64,000 nt of DNA from Chloroflexota bacterium. GTDB lineage: Bacteria; Chloroflexota; UBA11872. The number at the start of each line of letters is the position of its first letter. Positions within the stretch are counted from its first letter, which is position 1. Under the pieces are notes generated by a model that searched no databases, was not told the origin of the DNA, and saw only the letters and a program-made list of their open reading frames with translations. Made by a program: the position numbers and the translations under genes. The stretch covers positions 124,001-188,000 of the forward strand of contig JAPOXD010000023.1 in the NCBI GenBank assembly GCA_026707285.1, given 5' to 3'. Below are positions 56,488-64,000 of this stretch, piece by piece.

Positions 56488-56823
56488 TCATGCCTGGCGC
56501 TCCAGCCGCTCGGTCACCGCATTGCGCAGGCTGTCGATATCCGCGTCCAGGCTCACCACGATAATCGCCTGCCAATCACCCAGGCGCACGGCCAATCCCT
56601 GGTGCGCCTCGGTGAGGAACCACAGCTCATCGACGTGCCCCAAGCCCACGGTCTCCACCACCTGCTCCATCGTCCCGATACCCGACGCCAGCAGCCCGGG
56701 CGCCACCGGACTCACATTCTCGGCCAGATCGCCTACCGGCGCCGCGCCGGTGCGCCAGACCACCGCGCCGTCGACGTCGTCGAGGGCCTTGAGGTCCGCC
56801 AGCAAGGCCTGTGCGTCAGGCAT
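56488..56823 (-). CDS. Roadblock/LC7-type small protein
   Basis: The product has 111 residues from ATG 56823, overlapping the end of the TPR gene by 8 bp. The alternating pattern LLADLKALDDVDGAVVWRTG, LLASGIGTMEQVVETVGLGH and DWQAIIVVSLDADIDSLRNA is that of Roadblock/LC7 proteins, which bind small GTPases or form filamentous regulators in bacteria. No partner GTPase is next to it. The family is clear; the role is unknown. Confidence 0.7.
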   Translation of the reverse strand: MPDAQALLADLKALDDVDGAVVWRTGAAPVGDLAENVSPVAPGLLASGIGTMEQVVETVGLGHVDELWFLTEAHQGLAVRLGDWQAIIVVSLDADIDSLRNAVTERLERQA

Positions 56824-57985
56824 CCGTCTCCTCCGACGAACCGGCGGCGCGTAAGTACGCCTCCGCGGCGGCTTGAGGGCGGCGCGTGCGCATGCGGAAG
56901 TCGCCCAGCAGCTGCCACGCGGTCGCCGCGAACGCGGGGCGGCCGGCCGCCTCCTCGAGCAGCCCATCGACGTCCGCCGGCGCCAGTGCGTCGTCTTCCA
57001 CGATCTCACGCAGCACCCGTTCCGCCTCGCGCCAGTCCTCCCGTCGAATCAGCTCCCGCACCCAGTCGACCTGCGTAAACGCCGCACCCTCGGGCTCTGC
57101 TTCTGGCTCGCCTGTGGGCTCGACCGGCTCGTCACTCGGCATTGACTCGGCAGTAACGTCCGCGTCATCCGGCTGCGCAGCCGGCGGTGGCGCCGATTCG
57201 GGCGCCGCGTGCGTTGGACGAATCGACGCCGGCACGTCGATCTGCGGCACGTCGGGCAGGACCAGACGATGTATCTCGAGTTGCGCCAGCATCTGCCGTG
57301 CTTCGAGGTATTCCGGATCGATCTCGCCCGCGCGACCCAGCAAATCCTGCCCTTCGGCCATGCGTCCGCGCTCCGCCAGCACGTGCGCCAGCATCACGGC
57401 CGCCCGCACGCAATCGTTGGCGCGGTCGAAGATGATCGTGCACTGCTCTTCGCATTGGGACAGGCGATTCAGCTGCCACAGCGCCTCCGCCAGCGTCAGG
57501 CGGATGTCGATGCGGTCCGGCTCCTCGTCGAGCGCCCGCCGGGCATACCGCTCCGCGGTCCCCGGCCATCCGCTGCGCAGGTGAATGCGCGCGAACACTC
57601 CGGGCGTCATCGGCAGCGCGTCGGCGTCCACGCCAAGAATGTCCAGCGCAGACTCCAGCGACGCGTTGTCGCCAACGTCCGGCACCAGCTCCACCACCCG
57701 TCGCGCTTCATCCTGTGCCCGCGCATCGTCCTCGCGTTGCTGGAAGATCCGCGCCGTCGCCGCCGCGGCCCGGGCATTCAGCGGCTCGGCCGAAATGACA
57801 AACCGCAGGTCTTCGAGCGCCTGGTCGAGCTCGCCGTCGGCCTCGGCCTTCAGGGCGCGGACCAGACGCGCCGACGCGTGCCGCGGGTAGCGCGCGATGA
57901 CGTGCTCGGCGAGCTCCACGGCCCGATCCGACGCCCCCTCGTGAAACGCCTGCCGCGCCTGCTCGATGACCTCGCTTGGTCGCAC
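56816..57985 (-). CDS. TPR-repeat protein
   Basis: The product has 389 residues. Several TPR-like helical pairs occur in residues 1-250, for example ALKAEADGELDQALEDLRFV, AERYARRALDEEPDRIDIRL, TLAEALWQLNRLSQCEEQCT and AEGQDLLGRAGEIDPEYLEA. Then comes an acidic, Pro-rich linker (PDDADVTAESMPSDEPVEPT) and a short C-terminal domain (ELIRREDWREAERVLREIVE). TPR proteins hold complexes together. It overlaps the roadblock gene, so the two may form one complex. It follows the M16 peptidase by 5 bp. Confidence 0.8.
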   Translation of the reverse strand: MRPSEVIEQARQAFHEGASDRAVELAEHVIARYPRHASARLVRALKAEADGELDQALEDLRFVISAEPLNARAAAATARIFQQREDDARAQDEARRVVELVPDVGDNASLESALDILGVDADALPMTPGVFARIHLRSGWPGTAERYARRALDEEPDRIDIRLTLAEALWQLNRLSQCEEQCTIIFDRANDCVRAAVMLAHVLAERGRMAEGQDLLGRAGEIDPEYLEARQMLAQLEIHRLVLPDVPQIDVPASIRPTHAAPESAPPPAAQPDDADVTAESMPSDEPVEPTGEPEAEPEGAAFTQVDWVRELIRREDWREAERVLREIVEDDALAPADVDGLLEEAAGRPAFAATAWQLLGDFRMRTRRPQAAAEAYLRAAGSSEETDA

Positions 57986-57990
57986 GCCGA

Positions 57991-59298
57991 TCAGGAAACC
58001 GGCGCGCCGGCGCCGTCGAAGCGGTGGGGGAGCGCGGCGTCGTCGTCCACCGGTCCCGAGGCGGCCACGATCGGCCAGTCGTCGCTGAAGAGCCGGCGCG
58101 CCGCTTGGACCACGCTCTCCGTAGTCACCGCGTCATACTTGGCGGTCACGCCGTCGGGCGTGAGTTGCTCGGTCTCCAGCAGCTGCTCGCGCAGCGCCCA
58201 GCCGGCCACGGCGTAGGTGTCTTCCATCGAGAGTTGGATCTCTCCCTTGATGACCTCGCGCGCGCGATCGACCTGGTCCTCCGTGACTCCGGCGTCGCGC
58301 ACGGCGGCCAATTCGTCGAGCACGGCCTGCATCGCCTCGTGCAGAGTATCCGGCTCGGTCGCCGCCTCGATCACCATTGCGCCGGAATCCCTAGTCGCGG
58401 TCACCGACGCCAGCACCTCGTACACGATGCCGCGCCGCTCCCGCAGCTCCTCGAACAAGCGCGACCCCATGCCCTCGCCCAAGATCGCCGTGAGCACGTC
58501 CACGTCATACCGCTGGGGATCGTTGCGCGACACGGCGCGTCCGGCAATGCCGAAGTACACGTGATCGGCCTCGCGCGATTCCACCACCGCCCGCGGCGAC
58601 GGCGGGCCGTCCGGCACATAGGACGGCCACACGGCTTCGCGCCCCGCCGGATGGTCGCCAATTCCCGCCTCAACGGCCGCGGCGCCGTCGCCCGGATCCA
58701 GGTCGCCCGCCAGGCTCACCGCCAGGTTGGCGCCCGAAAACATGCGGCGCGCGTGGGCGCGCATCTGATCCGGCGTGAACGTCTCCAGGTTCGCCGGCGT
58801 TCCAGCCACCTCGCGCCCCAGGCCGTGGCCTTGCCACAGGCGCGAGCGCAGCGAACGCCGCACGGCCTCTTCCGGCACGTCGGTCGTCATGCCGATCTCA
58901 TCCAGGATGACCCGGCGCTCCTTCTCGATTTCGCCGGCGTCGAACCGGGAGTTACCGATCATGTCGGTGATCACATCCAGGGCGCTGCGCCAGTGCGGCG
59001 ACGCCACTTTTGCCCAGATCACCGTCATCTCCGGCTCGGTCAACGCGTTAATCATCCCGCCAAGGCGCTCCACGGAGGCGGCAATGTCGGTGTACGACGG
59101 GCGTCGCTCGGTGCCCTTGAAGAGCATGTGCTCGACGAAATGCGAAATCCCTTGCTCCGGCGGCGACTCGAATCCGGAGCCGATGCGCGTGGCCGCGATC
59201 AGGGATACGGAGCGCGCGTGCGGAACCGGAGTGACAAGCACATGAGCGCCGTTGGGCAGGCGCGATCGGGCGGTGCGGTGGTCGCGAAACGTGCTCAA
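57991..59298 (-). CDS. M16-family zinc peptidase (pitrilysin/MPP-like)
   Basis: The product has 435 residues. The inverted zinc motif is in GISHFVEHMLFKGTERRP (His-x-x-Glu-His) near residue 50, with the downstream Glu in ALTEPEMTVIWAKV. The second half has the inactive M16_C domain (READHVYFGIAGRAVSRNDP). The length is that of single-chain bacterial YmxG/PqqL-like processing peptidases. It starts the run that includes TPR and roadblock. Confidence 0.93.
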   Translation of the reverse strand: MSTFRDHRTARSRLPNGAHVLVTPVPHARSVSLIAATRIGSGFESPPEQGISHFVEHMLFKGTERRPSYTDIAASVERLGGMINALTEPEMTVIWAKVASPHWRSALDVITDMIGNSRFDAGEIEKERRVILDEIGMTTDVPEEAVRRSLRSRLWQGHGLGREVAGTPANLETFTPDQMRAHARRMFSGANLAVSLAGDLDPGDGAAAVEAGIGDHPAGREAVWPSYVPDGPPSPRAVVESREADHVYFGIAGRAVSRNDPQRYDVDVLTAILGEGMGSRLFEELRERRGIVYEVLASVTATRDSGAMVIEAATEPDTLHEAMQAVLDELAAVRDAGVTEDQVDRAREVIKGEIQLSMEDTYAVAGWALREQLLETEQLTPDGVTAKYDAVTTESVVQAARRLFSDDWPIVAASGPVDDDAALPHRFDGAGAPVS

Positions 59299-59337
59299 GT
59301 CTCCGAGAGGAGGCGGAGGGATGTGCCGGCGGAAACC

Positions 59338-59472
59338 TTAGCCTGCGTTGCGTCCGCCGCGCGGTGGGCGCCGCTGGCCGCCGGCCGCCTCACGCTCCGC
59401 CTTCCGCCGCAGACGACCGCGCTTGGCGGTCTTGCGCCGCTTGCGCAGGGCAACCTTCTTCGGCTTGTTCAC
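59338..59472 (-). CDS. Very small, highly basic protein, possibly ribosome-associated
   Basis: The product has 44 residues from GTG 59472, chosen because an AGGAG box lies 4 bases upstream (59481-59477). The sequence opens NKPKKVALRKRRKTAKRGRL and has more than 40% Lys/Arg. It resembles the small Lys/Arg-rich ribosomal or ribosome-bound proteins of bacteria, but I cannot name a family. It lies 40 bp upstream of the M16 gene on the same strand. Confidence 0.6.
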   Translation of the reverse strand: MNKPKKVALRKRRKTAKRGRLRRKAEREAAGGQRRPPRGGRNAG

Positions 59473-59574
59473 AATGCTCCTAAGATTGCGCGAACGACGC
59501 GAATGCCGCTCACGCCAACCCATGAATCATAGCAACGGCCCGGATGCCGCCCCTAGCGTGAGACCTTTGCGTCA

Positions 59575-59777
59575 CCCCTCCGTCGTTCCGGCGGAAGCCG
59601 GAATCCAGTCCGGCCGAAACTCGAAGTTGGCGGCGGCTTCCCGCGTGCCACCGTTCCCAGCCGGTCCCTTCTCCCTCAAGAAGCACATGACGCAACCCCT
59701 CCGTCATTCCCGCGGAGGCGGGAATCCACCCACACAACCGGCGACGATCGGTGTAGGGGCAACCCTTGTGGTTGCCC
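59575..59777. repeat. Cluster of three palindromic intergenic repeats
   Basis: Units at 59575-59613 (TTCCGGCGGAAGCCGGAA) and 59695-59729 (ATTCCCGCGGAGGCGGGAAT) share the form CCCTCCGTC-(A/G)-TTCC...GGAATCCA, like widespread REP-type repeats. At 59757-59777 GGGCAACC-cttgt-GGTTGCCC is a perfect 8-bp stem, the common GTAGGGGC..GGTTGCCC type. They fill the gap between divergent operons and could end transcription or carry promoters between them. Confidence 0.75.
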
Positions 59778-59835
59778 GTTCGCGATTCCCGTGTACCGAT
59801 GCCGGCGGGGCGCAATGGCCCCCCGCTAAGGCGAT

Positions 59836-60858
59836 ATGAGCCCCAACCCCACGCTCGACGCCGCCCGCGTCCGCGACATCCTGCGTCGCGCCCAGGGCCG
59901 TCGCGTCGTCGTGCTCGGCGACATGATGCTCGACGAGCACATCGTCGGCCGGGCGCAGGCGGTCGCGCGCGAGGCCCCGGTGCTCATCGTCGAGCAAGAT
60001 TCTCGCTACGCCGTGCCCGGCGGGGCCACCAACGTCGCCGCCAACCTGCGCGCCCTGGCCTGCGACGTCAGCGTCTGCGGCGTGGTCGGCGATGACGCCG
60101 CCGGCGCGGCGCTCCGCGAGCAGCTCAACGATCGCGGCATTGGCGCGGCGGGACTCATCGCCGACGATTCGCGAACCACCTCGATCAAGCTGCGCATCTG
60201 GGCCGGCGGCGACCGCCAGCGGCCGCAGCACATGGTGTCGCGCGTCGACACCGTGGAGAGACACGACCTGGACGACGCGACCGCAGCGGAACTCATCGCC
60301 TATCTCGAGCGATCGATCCCCACCGCCGACGCGCTGCTCATTTCGGACTATTGGAACGGCGTGGTTGGGTCGGAGGTCGTCGCCGCGGCGCTGCCGCTGG
60401 CGCGCCAGCACGGCTTGATCATCGCCGTGGACGCCCATGGCGGCCTCACGCGCTTTGGGGGCGCCGCCGTCGTCACGCCCAATCAGCCGGAGGCCGAGGC
60501 CGAGTTGGGCTACGCCCTCGCCTCGTCCGACGTGGCCTGCCGGGGCGCGGCCGAGCTGCGGAAACGGCTGGAGGCGCGGGGCGTGATCATCACGCTCGGC
60601 GCCGCCGGCATGGCGGCGGCCGCCGAGGACGCCGACCCGGTGCTCATTCCCGCCGCGCCGCAGGCCCGCGTCGCCGACCCCACCGGCGCCGGCGACACCG
60701 TGGCGGCGGCGGTCACCGCCGGCCTGCTCGGCGGCGGCTCGATCCTCGAAGCCGCCTTGCTCGGCGAGCTGGCCGCGCGAATCGTGATCCGCCGGCTCGG
60801 CGTGGCCGTGGCGCCGACGGAGGCCATCCTGACCGAGGCGGGCGCAGCCCATGGCTGA
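59836..60858 (+). CDS. rfaE1: D-glycero-beta-D-manno-heptose-7-phosphate kinase
   Basis: The product has 340 residues of the PfkB family: VVVLGDMMLDEHIVGRAQAV near residue 22, VPGGATNVAANLRALA and the catalytic ADPTGAGDTVAAAVTAGLLG near 280. It matches the N-terminal half of HldE (RfaE). The nucleotidyltransferase half is encoded by the next gene, overlapping by 8 bp, so the enzyme is split here. It makes heptose 1,7-bisphosphate for ADP- or GDP-heptose. Confidence 0.9.
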   Translation: MSPNPTLDAARVRDILRRAQGRRVVVLGDMMLDEHIVGRAQAVAREAPVLIVEQDSRYAVPGGATNVAANLRALACDVSVCGVVGDDAAGAALREQLNDRGIGAAGLIADDSRTTSIKLRIWAGGDRQRPQHMVSRVDTVERHDLDDATAAELIAYLERSIPTADALLISDYWNGVVGSEVVAAALPLARQHGLIIAVDAHGGLTRFGGAAVVTPNQPEAEAELGYALASSDVACRGAAELRKRLEARGVIITLGAAGMAAAAEDADPVLIPAAPQARVADPTGAGDTVAAAVTAGLLGGGSILEAALLGELAARIVIRRLGVAVAPTEAILTEAGAAHG

Positions 60859-61342
60859 GGCGTCGCCGCCCACCCCGGACACCTTCGACCAGGTCCTCGA
60901 CGCCGCCCGCTCCCAGCGCCGGACCATCGTGCTCACCAACGGCTGCTTCGACGTGATGCATGCCGGTCATGCCGCGGTCCTTCGCGCGGCGGCGGCCCAG
61001 GGCGATTTCCTGGCCGTGGGCGTCAACGACGACGCCGGCGTGCGGGCCCTCAAGGGCCCCGGGCGCCCCATGGCGCCGCTTGCCGACCGTTTGGCGCTCG
61101 TCGCCGCCGTCCGCTGGGTCGATGCCATCACCGCCCTCGAGGATCCAACTGCGGACGCGCTGATCCGGCGTGTACGCCCGCACGTTTATGTCAAGGGCGC
61201 CGACTACGACCCGGACGCCGGCGGTCGCGAGCTGCCCGAGGCGGCCACGCTGCGCGCCCTCGACGTGCGCGTCGTCTACGTTCCGCTGTTGGGTGGGCGC
61301 TCCACCAGCCGTTTGGTTGAGCGACTGCGCCAAGAGCCGTGA
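60851..61342 (+). CDS. rfaE2: Heptose-1-phosphate nucleotidyltransferase
   Basis: The product has 163 residues. Cytidylyltransferase-type motif: VLTNGCFDVMHAGHAAVLRA (His-x-Gly-His) near residue 30, followed by VGVNDDAGVRALKGPGRP and RPHVYVKGADYDPD and, near the end, GGRSTSRLVERL. It corresponds to the C-terminal half of HldE. It overlaps both neighbours (8 bp with the kinase, 4 bp with MurJ), so the three genes form one operon. Confidence 0.9.
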   Translation: MAEASPPTPDTFDQVLDAARSQRRTIVLTNGCFDVMHAGHAAVLRAAAAQGDFLAVGVNDDAGVRALKGPGRPMAPLADRLALVAAVRWVDAITALEDPTADALIRRVRPHVYVKGADYDPDAGGRELPEAATLRALDVRVVYVPLLGGRSTSRLVERLRQEP

Positions 61343-62925
61343 CCGAATCCACCGGACGGCGAATCGCCATCGCCGCCCTCCTCATCGCCGGCGGCAACAT
61401 CCTCAGCCGGCTGCTCGGATTGGTGCGCGAGCCCGTCATTGCCGCCCTGTTCGGCGTAAGCGGCACCACGGACGCCTGGGAAGTGGCGACTCGCATCCCC
61501 CAATCGATCCACGAGTTGGTCATCGGCGGCATGGTGTCCGGCGCACTCATTCCCGTCCTGAGCGAGCTCGCCGACGACGAGCAGGCCCTGCGCCGCACCT
61601 TCTCAACCGTTGCCGCCATGGTGGTCGCCGTCGCCGGCACGGCCACGGTTGTCCTGGTGCTGCTGGCCGAGCCGCTGGTGGACCTCGCCGCCATCGGCCT
61701 GCCGCCGGAGACGCGCGAGCTCGCCGTGACGCTGACCCGCATCACCCTGCCATCGCTGCTCTTCCTCGGACTCTCCGCCGTGACCACGGCTCGCCTTTAC
61801 GCCCGCGACCGCTACGCGTTGCCCGCCTTCAGCACGGCCTCGCTCAACGGCACTCTCATCGTGTTCGCCCTGGCGCTCACGCCCGTCGTCGGGCCGCCGG
61901 GAGTGGCGCTGGGCTATCTGGCCGGTGCGGCCATGCACCTCTTGATCCAGATACCCGCCCTGGTGCGCGACCGCGCCCGCCTCTCGCCGCCTGCCTGGCT
62001 CAGCGACGCCAAGTTCCACCAGATCCTGCGACTCTATGCGCCAATCGCCGGCGGCCTGGTCGTGACGCAAGTGCTCGTGGTGGTCGACGCCAACCTGGCC
62101 TCCCGCACCGGCGAGGGCAGCCTCGCCGCCATGCGCTTCGCCACCCGGCTGCAACAGTTCCCGCTTGGCCTGGTCGCAACCGCGGTATCGCTGGCGTACC
62201 TGCCAACCCTCGCTCGTGCGGCGCCCTCGTCCATTCGTGGCCTTGCTTCGGCTCTGGACTTTCGCCGCCATCTCGCGATGGCCGCCAAGGTAACGACGCT
62301 CCTGATCGTCCCCATCACGGTCCTCATGACCGTGCTGAGCGCGCCCGTCATCCACGCGGTCTATGAACGCGGCAAGTTCGACGCCCTGGCAACCGATGCG
62401 ACCGGGCCGGCATTGCTGATCTATGCCATCCAGCTCCCGTTGACGGCCCTGGACCAGATTTTCATCGTGGCGTTTTACGCCATGCGCAACACGATCACGC
62501 CCGTCGCCGTGGGCATCGTCGGCGGCGGGGTGTACCTCGCCACCGCCCTTTCACTGGTCGAGCCGCTCGGCATGCTCGGTCTCGTCACCGCCAACACCGT
62601 GCAGAACAGCTTTCACGGGCTGGTGCTGGGACTCGGACTCTGGTGGCTCATGCGAGGCACGATCCAACGCGGCAGTTGGACCTTCGCCATCAAGGTGGCG
62701 CTCGCCGGCGGCGTGATGGCGCTGGCCGCGCTCGGGTTGCGGGAGGCCGTGATCGCCGGACTCGAAGCCGGCGGCCGCGGCGGCTGGCTCACGCTGCTGC
62801 TGGCCGGCGGCGGAGCGTTCGCGGTATACGTCGCGGCACTGATCCTGCTTCGCGTCGAAGAGCTCGGCCACCTGCGGTCCCTCGCCCGGCAAGTGCTCGC
62901 CCGCGTCCGAACCCGAGCGGCCTAG
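61339..62925 (+). CDS. murJ: MurJ/MviN lipid II flippase
   Basis: The product has 528 residues from GTG 61339. About 14 membrane segments and the conserved opening NILSRLLGLVREPVIAALFG, with the later RLQQFPLGLVATAVSLAYLP and HAVYERGKFDALATDATGPA, are standard MurJ. It flips the peptidoglycan precursor lipid II to the outer face of the membrane. It is coupled to the heptose genes by a 4-bp overlap, suggesting coordinated cell-surface synthesis. Confidence 0.93.
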   Translation: MTESTGRRIAIAALLIAGGNILSRLLGLVREPVIAALFGVSGTTDAWEVATRIPQSIHELVIGGMVSGALIPVLSELADDEQALRRTFSTVAAMVVAVAGTATVVLVLLAEPLVDLAAIGLPPETRELAVTLTRITLPSLLFLGLSAVTTARLYARDRYALPAFSTASLNGTLIVFALALTPVVGPPGVALGYLAGAAMHLLIQIPALVRDRARLSPPAWLSDAKFHQILRLYAPIAGGLVVTQVLVVVDANLASRTGEGSLAAMRFATRLQQFPLGLVATAVSLAYLPTLARAAPSSIRGLASALDFRRHLAMAAKVTTLLIVPITVLMTVLSAPVIHAVYERGKFDALATDATGPALLIYAIQLPLTALDQIFIVAFYAMRNTITPVAVGIVGGGVYLATALSLVEPLGMLGLVTANTVQNSFHGLVLGLGLWWLMRGTIQRGSWTFAIKVALAGGVMALAALGLREAVIAGLEAGGRGGWLTLLLAGGGAFAVYVAALILLRVEELGHLRSLARQVLARVRTRAA

Positions 62926-63012
62926 CACCCAAGTTCCACCACGCGCCGTCTCCCGTTACCATCCGGTCGTAACTGCTATCCGCCTAGTCCCATTCGCACC
63001 TGGAGGTGCCGC

Positions 63013-64000
63013 GTGCCCGTGATGACCGGATCCGACGCCGTCGTGCAAAGCCTGATCGCCGAGGGCATCGACCTCGTCTTCGGCATACCCGGCTACCACT
63101 CCGAGCACCTCTATGGACGCCTCATGCAGCAGGACCGCATCCGCCACGTGCTGGTCCGCCACGAACAGGGCGCGGGCTACATGGCCATTGGCGTGGCTCG
63201 GGTGACCGGCAAGCCCGCCTGCGTGCTGAGCACGGCGGGTCCGGGAGCGCTCAACGTCGCCACCCCCATGGGCGAGGCCTACGGCGACGGCGTTCCCCTG
63301 CTCAACATCATGGCCGAGGACCTCTCGCCCTATCTCTACCAGGACAAGGGCCTCGTCCACGAGAGCAAGGACCAGTTCGGCGTCTTCAGCCGCCTGTCGC
63401 AGTGGGCCCGCCAGGCCATGTCGCCCGGTGAGATCCCCGGCGCCATCCACGAAGCCATGCGTCGCATGGAGGTCAACCGACCCCGGCCCACGGTGGTCGA
63501 GATTCCGCTCGACGTCTTTCAAGGTGACGGGCCTGTCGAGATTCTCGATCGCGAGACCTGGGCGCGACCGACCGGCGACTCGGGGGACCTCGAGCGCGCC
63601 GCGGCGCTGCTGCGCGACGCCGAGCGACCGCTGATCTGGGCTGGCGGCGGCGTCATTAACTCCGGCGCCTGGGACGAGCTGCAACAGGTGGCCGAGACCC
63701 TCGACGCTCCGGTCCTGACCACGTGCAGCGGCCGCGGCTCCATCCCCGACGACCACCCGCTGGCGTTGACCAACATCTCCACCCACGGCCCGGTCACGCG
63801 GCTGATGGAGCGTTGCGACGCCATGCTCGCCGTGGGCGCGGTGTTCCCGCACCTGATCACGTCCCGCTGGACCCTGCCCATCCCCAAGCGCCTGGTTCAC
63901 ATCGACATCGACCCCGCGCAGCCGGGCAAGAACTATCCCGCCGAGATCGGCATCCACGCCGACGCCAAGCTGGCGCTGGGCGCGCTCGTCGCCGCCCTCG
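63013..64000 (+). CDS. Thiamine-diphosphate enzyme, acetolactate synthase type (runs off right edge)
   Basis: 329 codons are visible from GTG 63013, chosen because GGAGG lies 6 bases upstream. The N-terminal domain has GIDLVFGIPGYHSEHLY and the cofactor Glu in LVRHEQGAGYMAIGVARVTG, then CVLSTAGPGALNVATPMGEA. The middle domain begins near residue 200 (LIWAGGGVINSGAWDELQQV, MLAVGAVFPHLITSR). The C-terminal GDG...N motif would lie beyond the edge. The family includes acetolactate synthase, sulfoacetaldehyde acetyltransferase and related decarboxylases; which one is not decidable from this part. It lies 87 bp after MurJ. Confidence 0.88.
   Translation, partial: MPVMTGSDAVVQSLIAEGIDLVFGIPGYHSEHLYGRLMQQDRIRHVLVRHEQGAGYMAIGVARVTGKPACVLSTAGPGALNVATPMGEAYGDGVPLLNIMAEDLSPYLYQDKGLVHESKDQFGVFSRLSQWARQAMSPGEIPGAIHEAMRRMEVNRPRPTVVEIPLDVFQGDGPVEILDRETWARPTGDSGDLERAAALLRDAERPLIWAGGGVINSGAWDELQQVAETLDAPVLTTCSGRGSIPDDHPLALTNISTHGPVTRLMERCDAMLAVGAVFPHLITSRWTLPIPKRLVHIDIDPAQPGKNYPAEIGIHADAKLALGALVAAL

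Noticed and set aside
57209-58216. A 335-codon plus-strand frame opposite the TPR and M16 genes
   Set aside because: It is antisense to two well-supported genes and has the low-complexity composition of a shadow frame.
59704-60939. A 411-codon minus-strand frame opposite rfaE1
   Set aside because: It is antisense to a clear PfkB-family gene and rich in Gly/Ala/Arg/His/Asp without a domain.

Overview
The window is GC-rich bacterial DNA. The flanking genes are compact and housekeeping-like, and the middle is a large, gene-sparse and partly decayed accessory region. The core genes (two-gene 2-oxoacid:ferredoxin oxidoreductase, SucCD, Ndk, a roadblock protein, M16 peptidase, MurJ) and the palindromic intergenic repeats would fit an uncultured Chloroflexota-type bacterium, but that placement is a weak inference. 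No rRNA or ribosomal protein gene is present to fix it.

Layout. (1) 1-667: the N-terminus of a SIR2-like protein running off the left edge, and a gene fragment that ends at a tRNA remnant. (2) 668-49364: a candidate integrative island of about 48.65 kb. A 46-bp direct repeat lies at both ends. The right copy is the 3' part of an intact tRNA-Arg(TCT), with a tyrosine recombinase 10 bp away; the left copy is the same tRNA 3' part without its 5' half. (3) 49396-64000: core genes. One minus-strand run goes from a small basic protein through M16 peptidase, TPR, roadblock, Ndk, SucC, SucD, KorA and KorB. One plus-strand run holds RfaE1, RfaE2, MurJ and a thiamine-diphosphate enzyme cut by the right edge.

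Inside the island, from the left: a small HTH gene (copy 1); IS5 and luciferase-like remnants; a methyltransferase; four tandem ABC exporter genes, one broken by a TGA; a DUF402 gene; a tyrosine phosphatase; a MetE-like/nucleotidyltransferase pair; HTH copy 2 (frameshifted); a full-length IS5 element with a broken transposase; a DprA-HAD-PRTase operon resembling ShosTA; a Fic pseudogene; an exonuclease-RecQ-UvrD fusion; an Avs-like STAND NTPase with an Mrr-type nuclease; a decayed HerA-like ATPase; a HEPN/MNT pair; HTH copy 3; an ApeA-like HEPN protein; a truncated OLD-like ATPase; a type ISP restriction-modification enzyme; an AbiEii-like gene; a replication-relaxation protein; and the integrase.

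The island reads as a defence island assembled by repeated insertion. The least familiar pattern is a module made of a tRNA 3'-half fragment, a conserved non-coding stretch of about 110 bp and a gene for a protein of about 150 residues with a C-terminal HTH. It occurs three times, with a fourth solo copy of the non-coding stretch. One copy sits exactly at the island's left end, so the others may mark the ends of older insertions.
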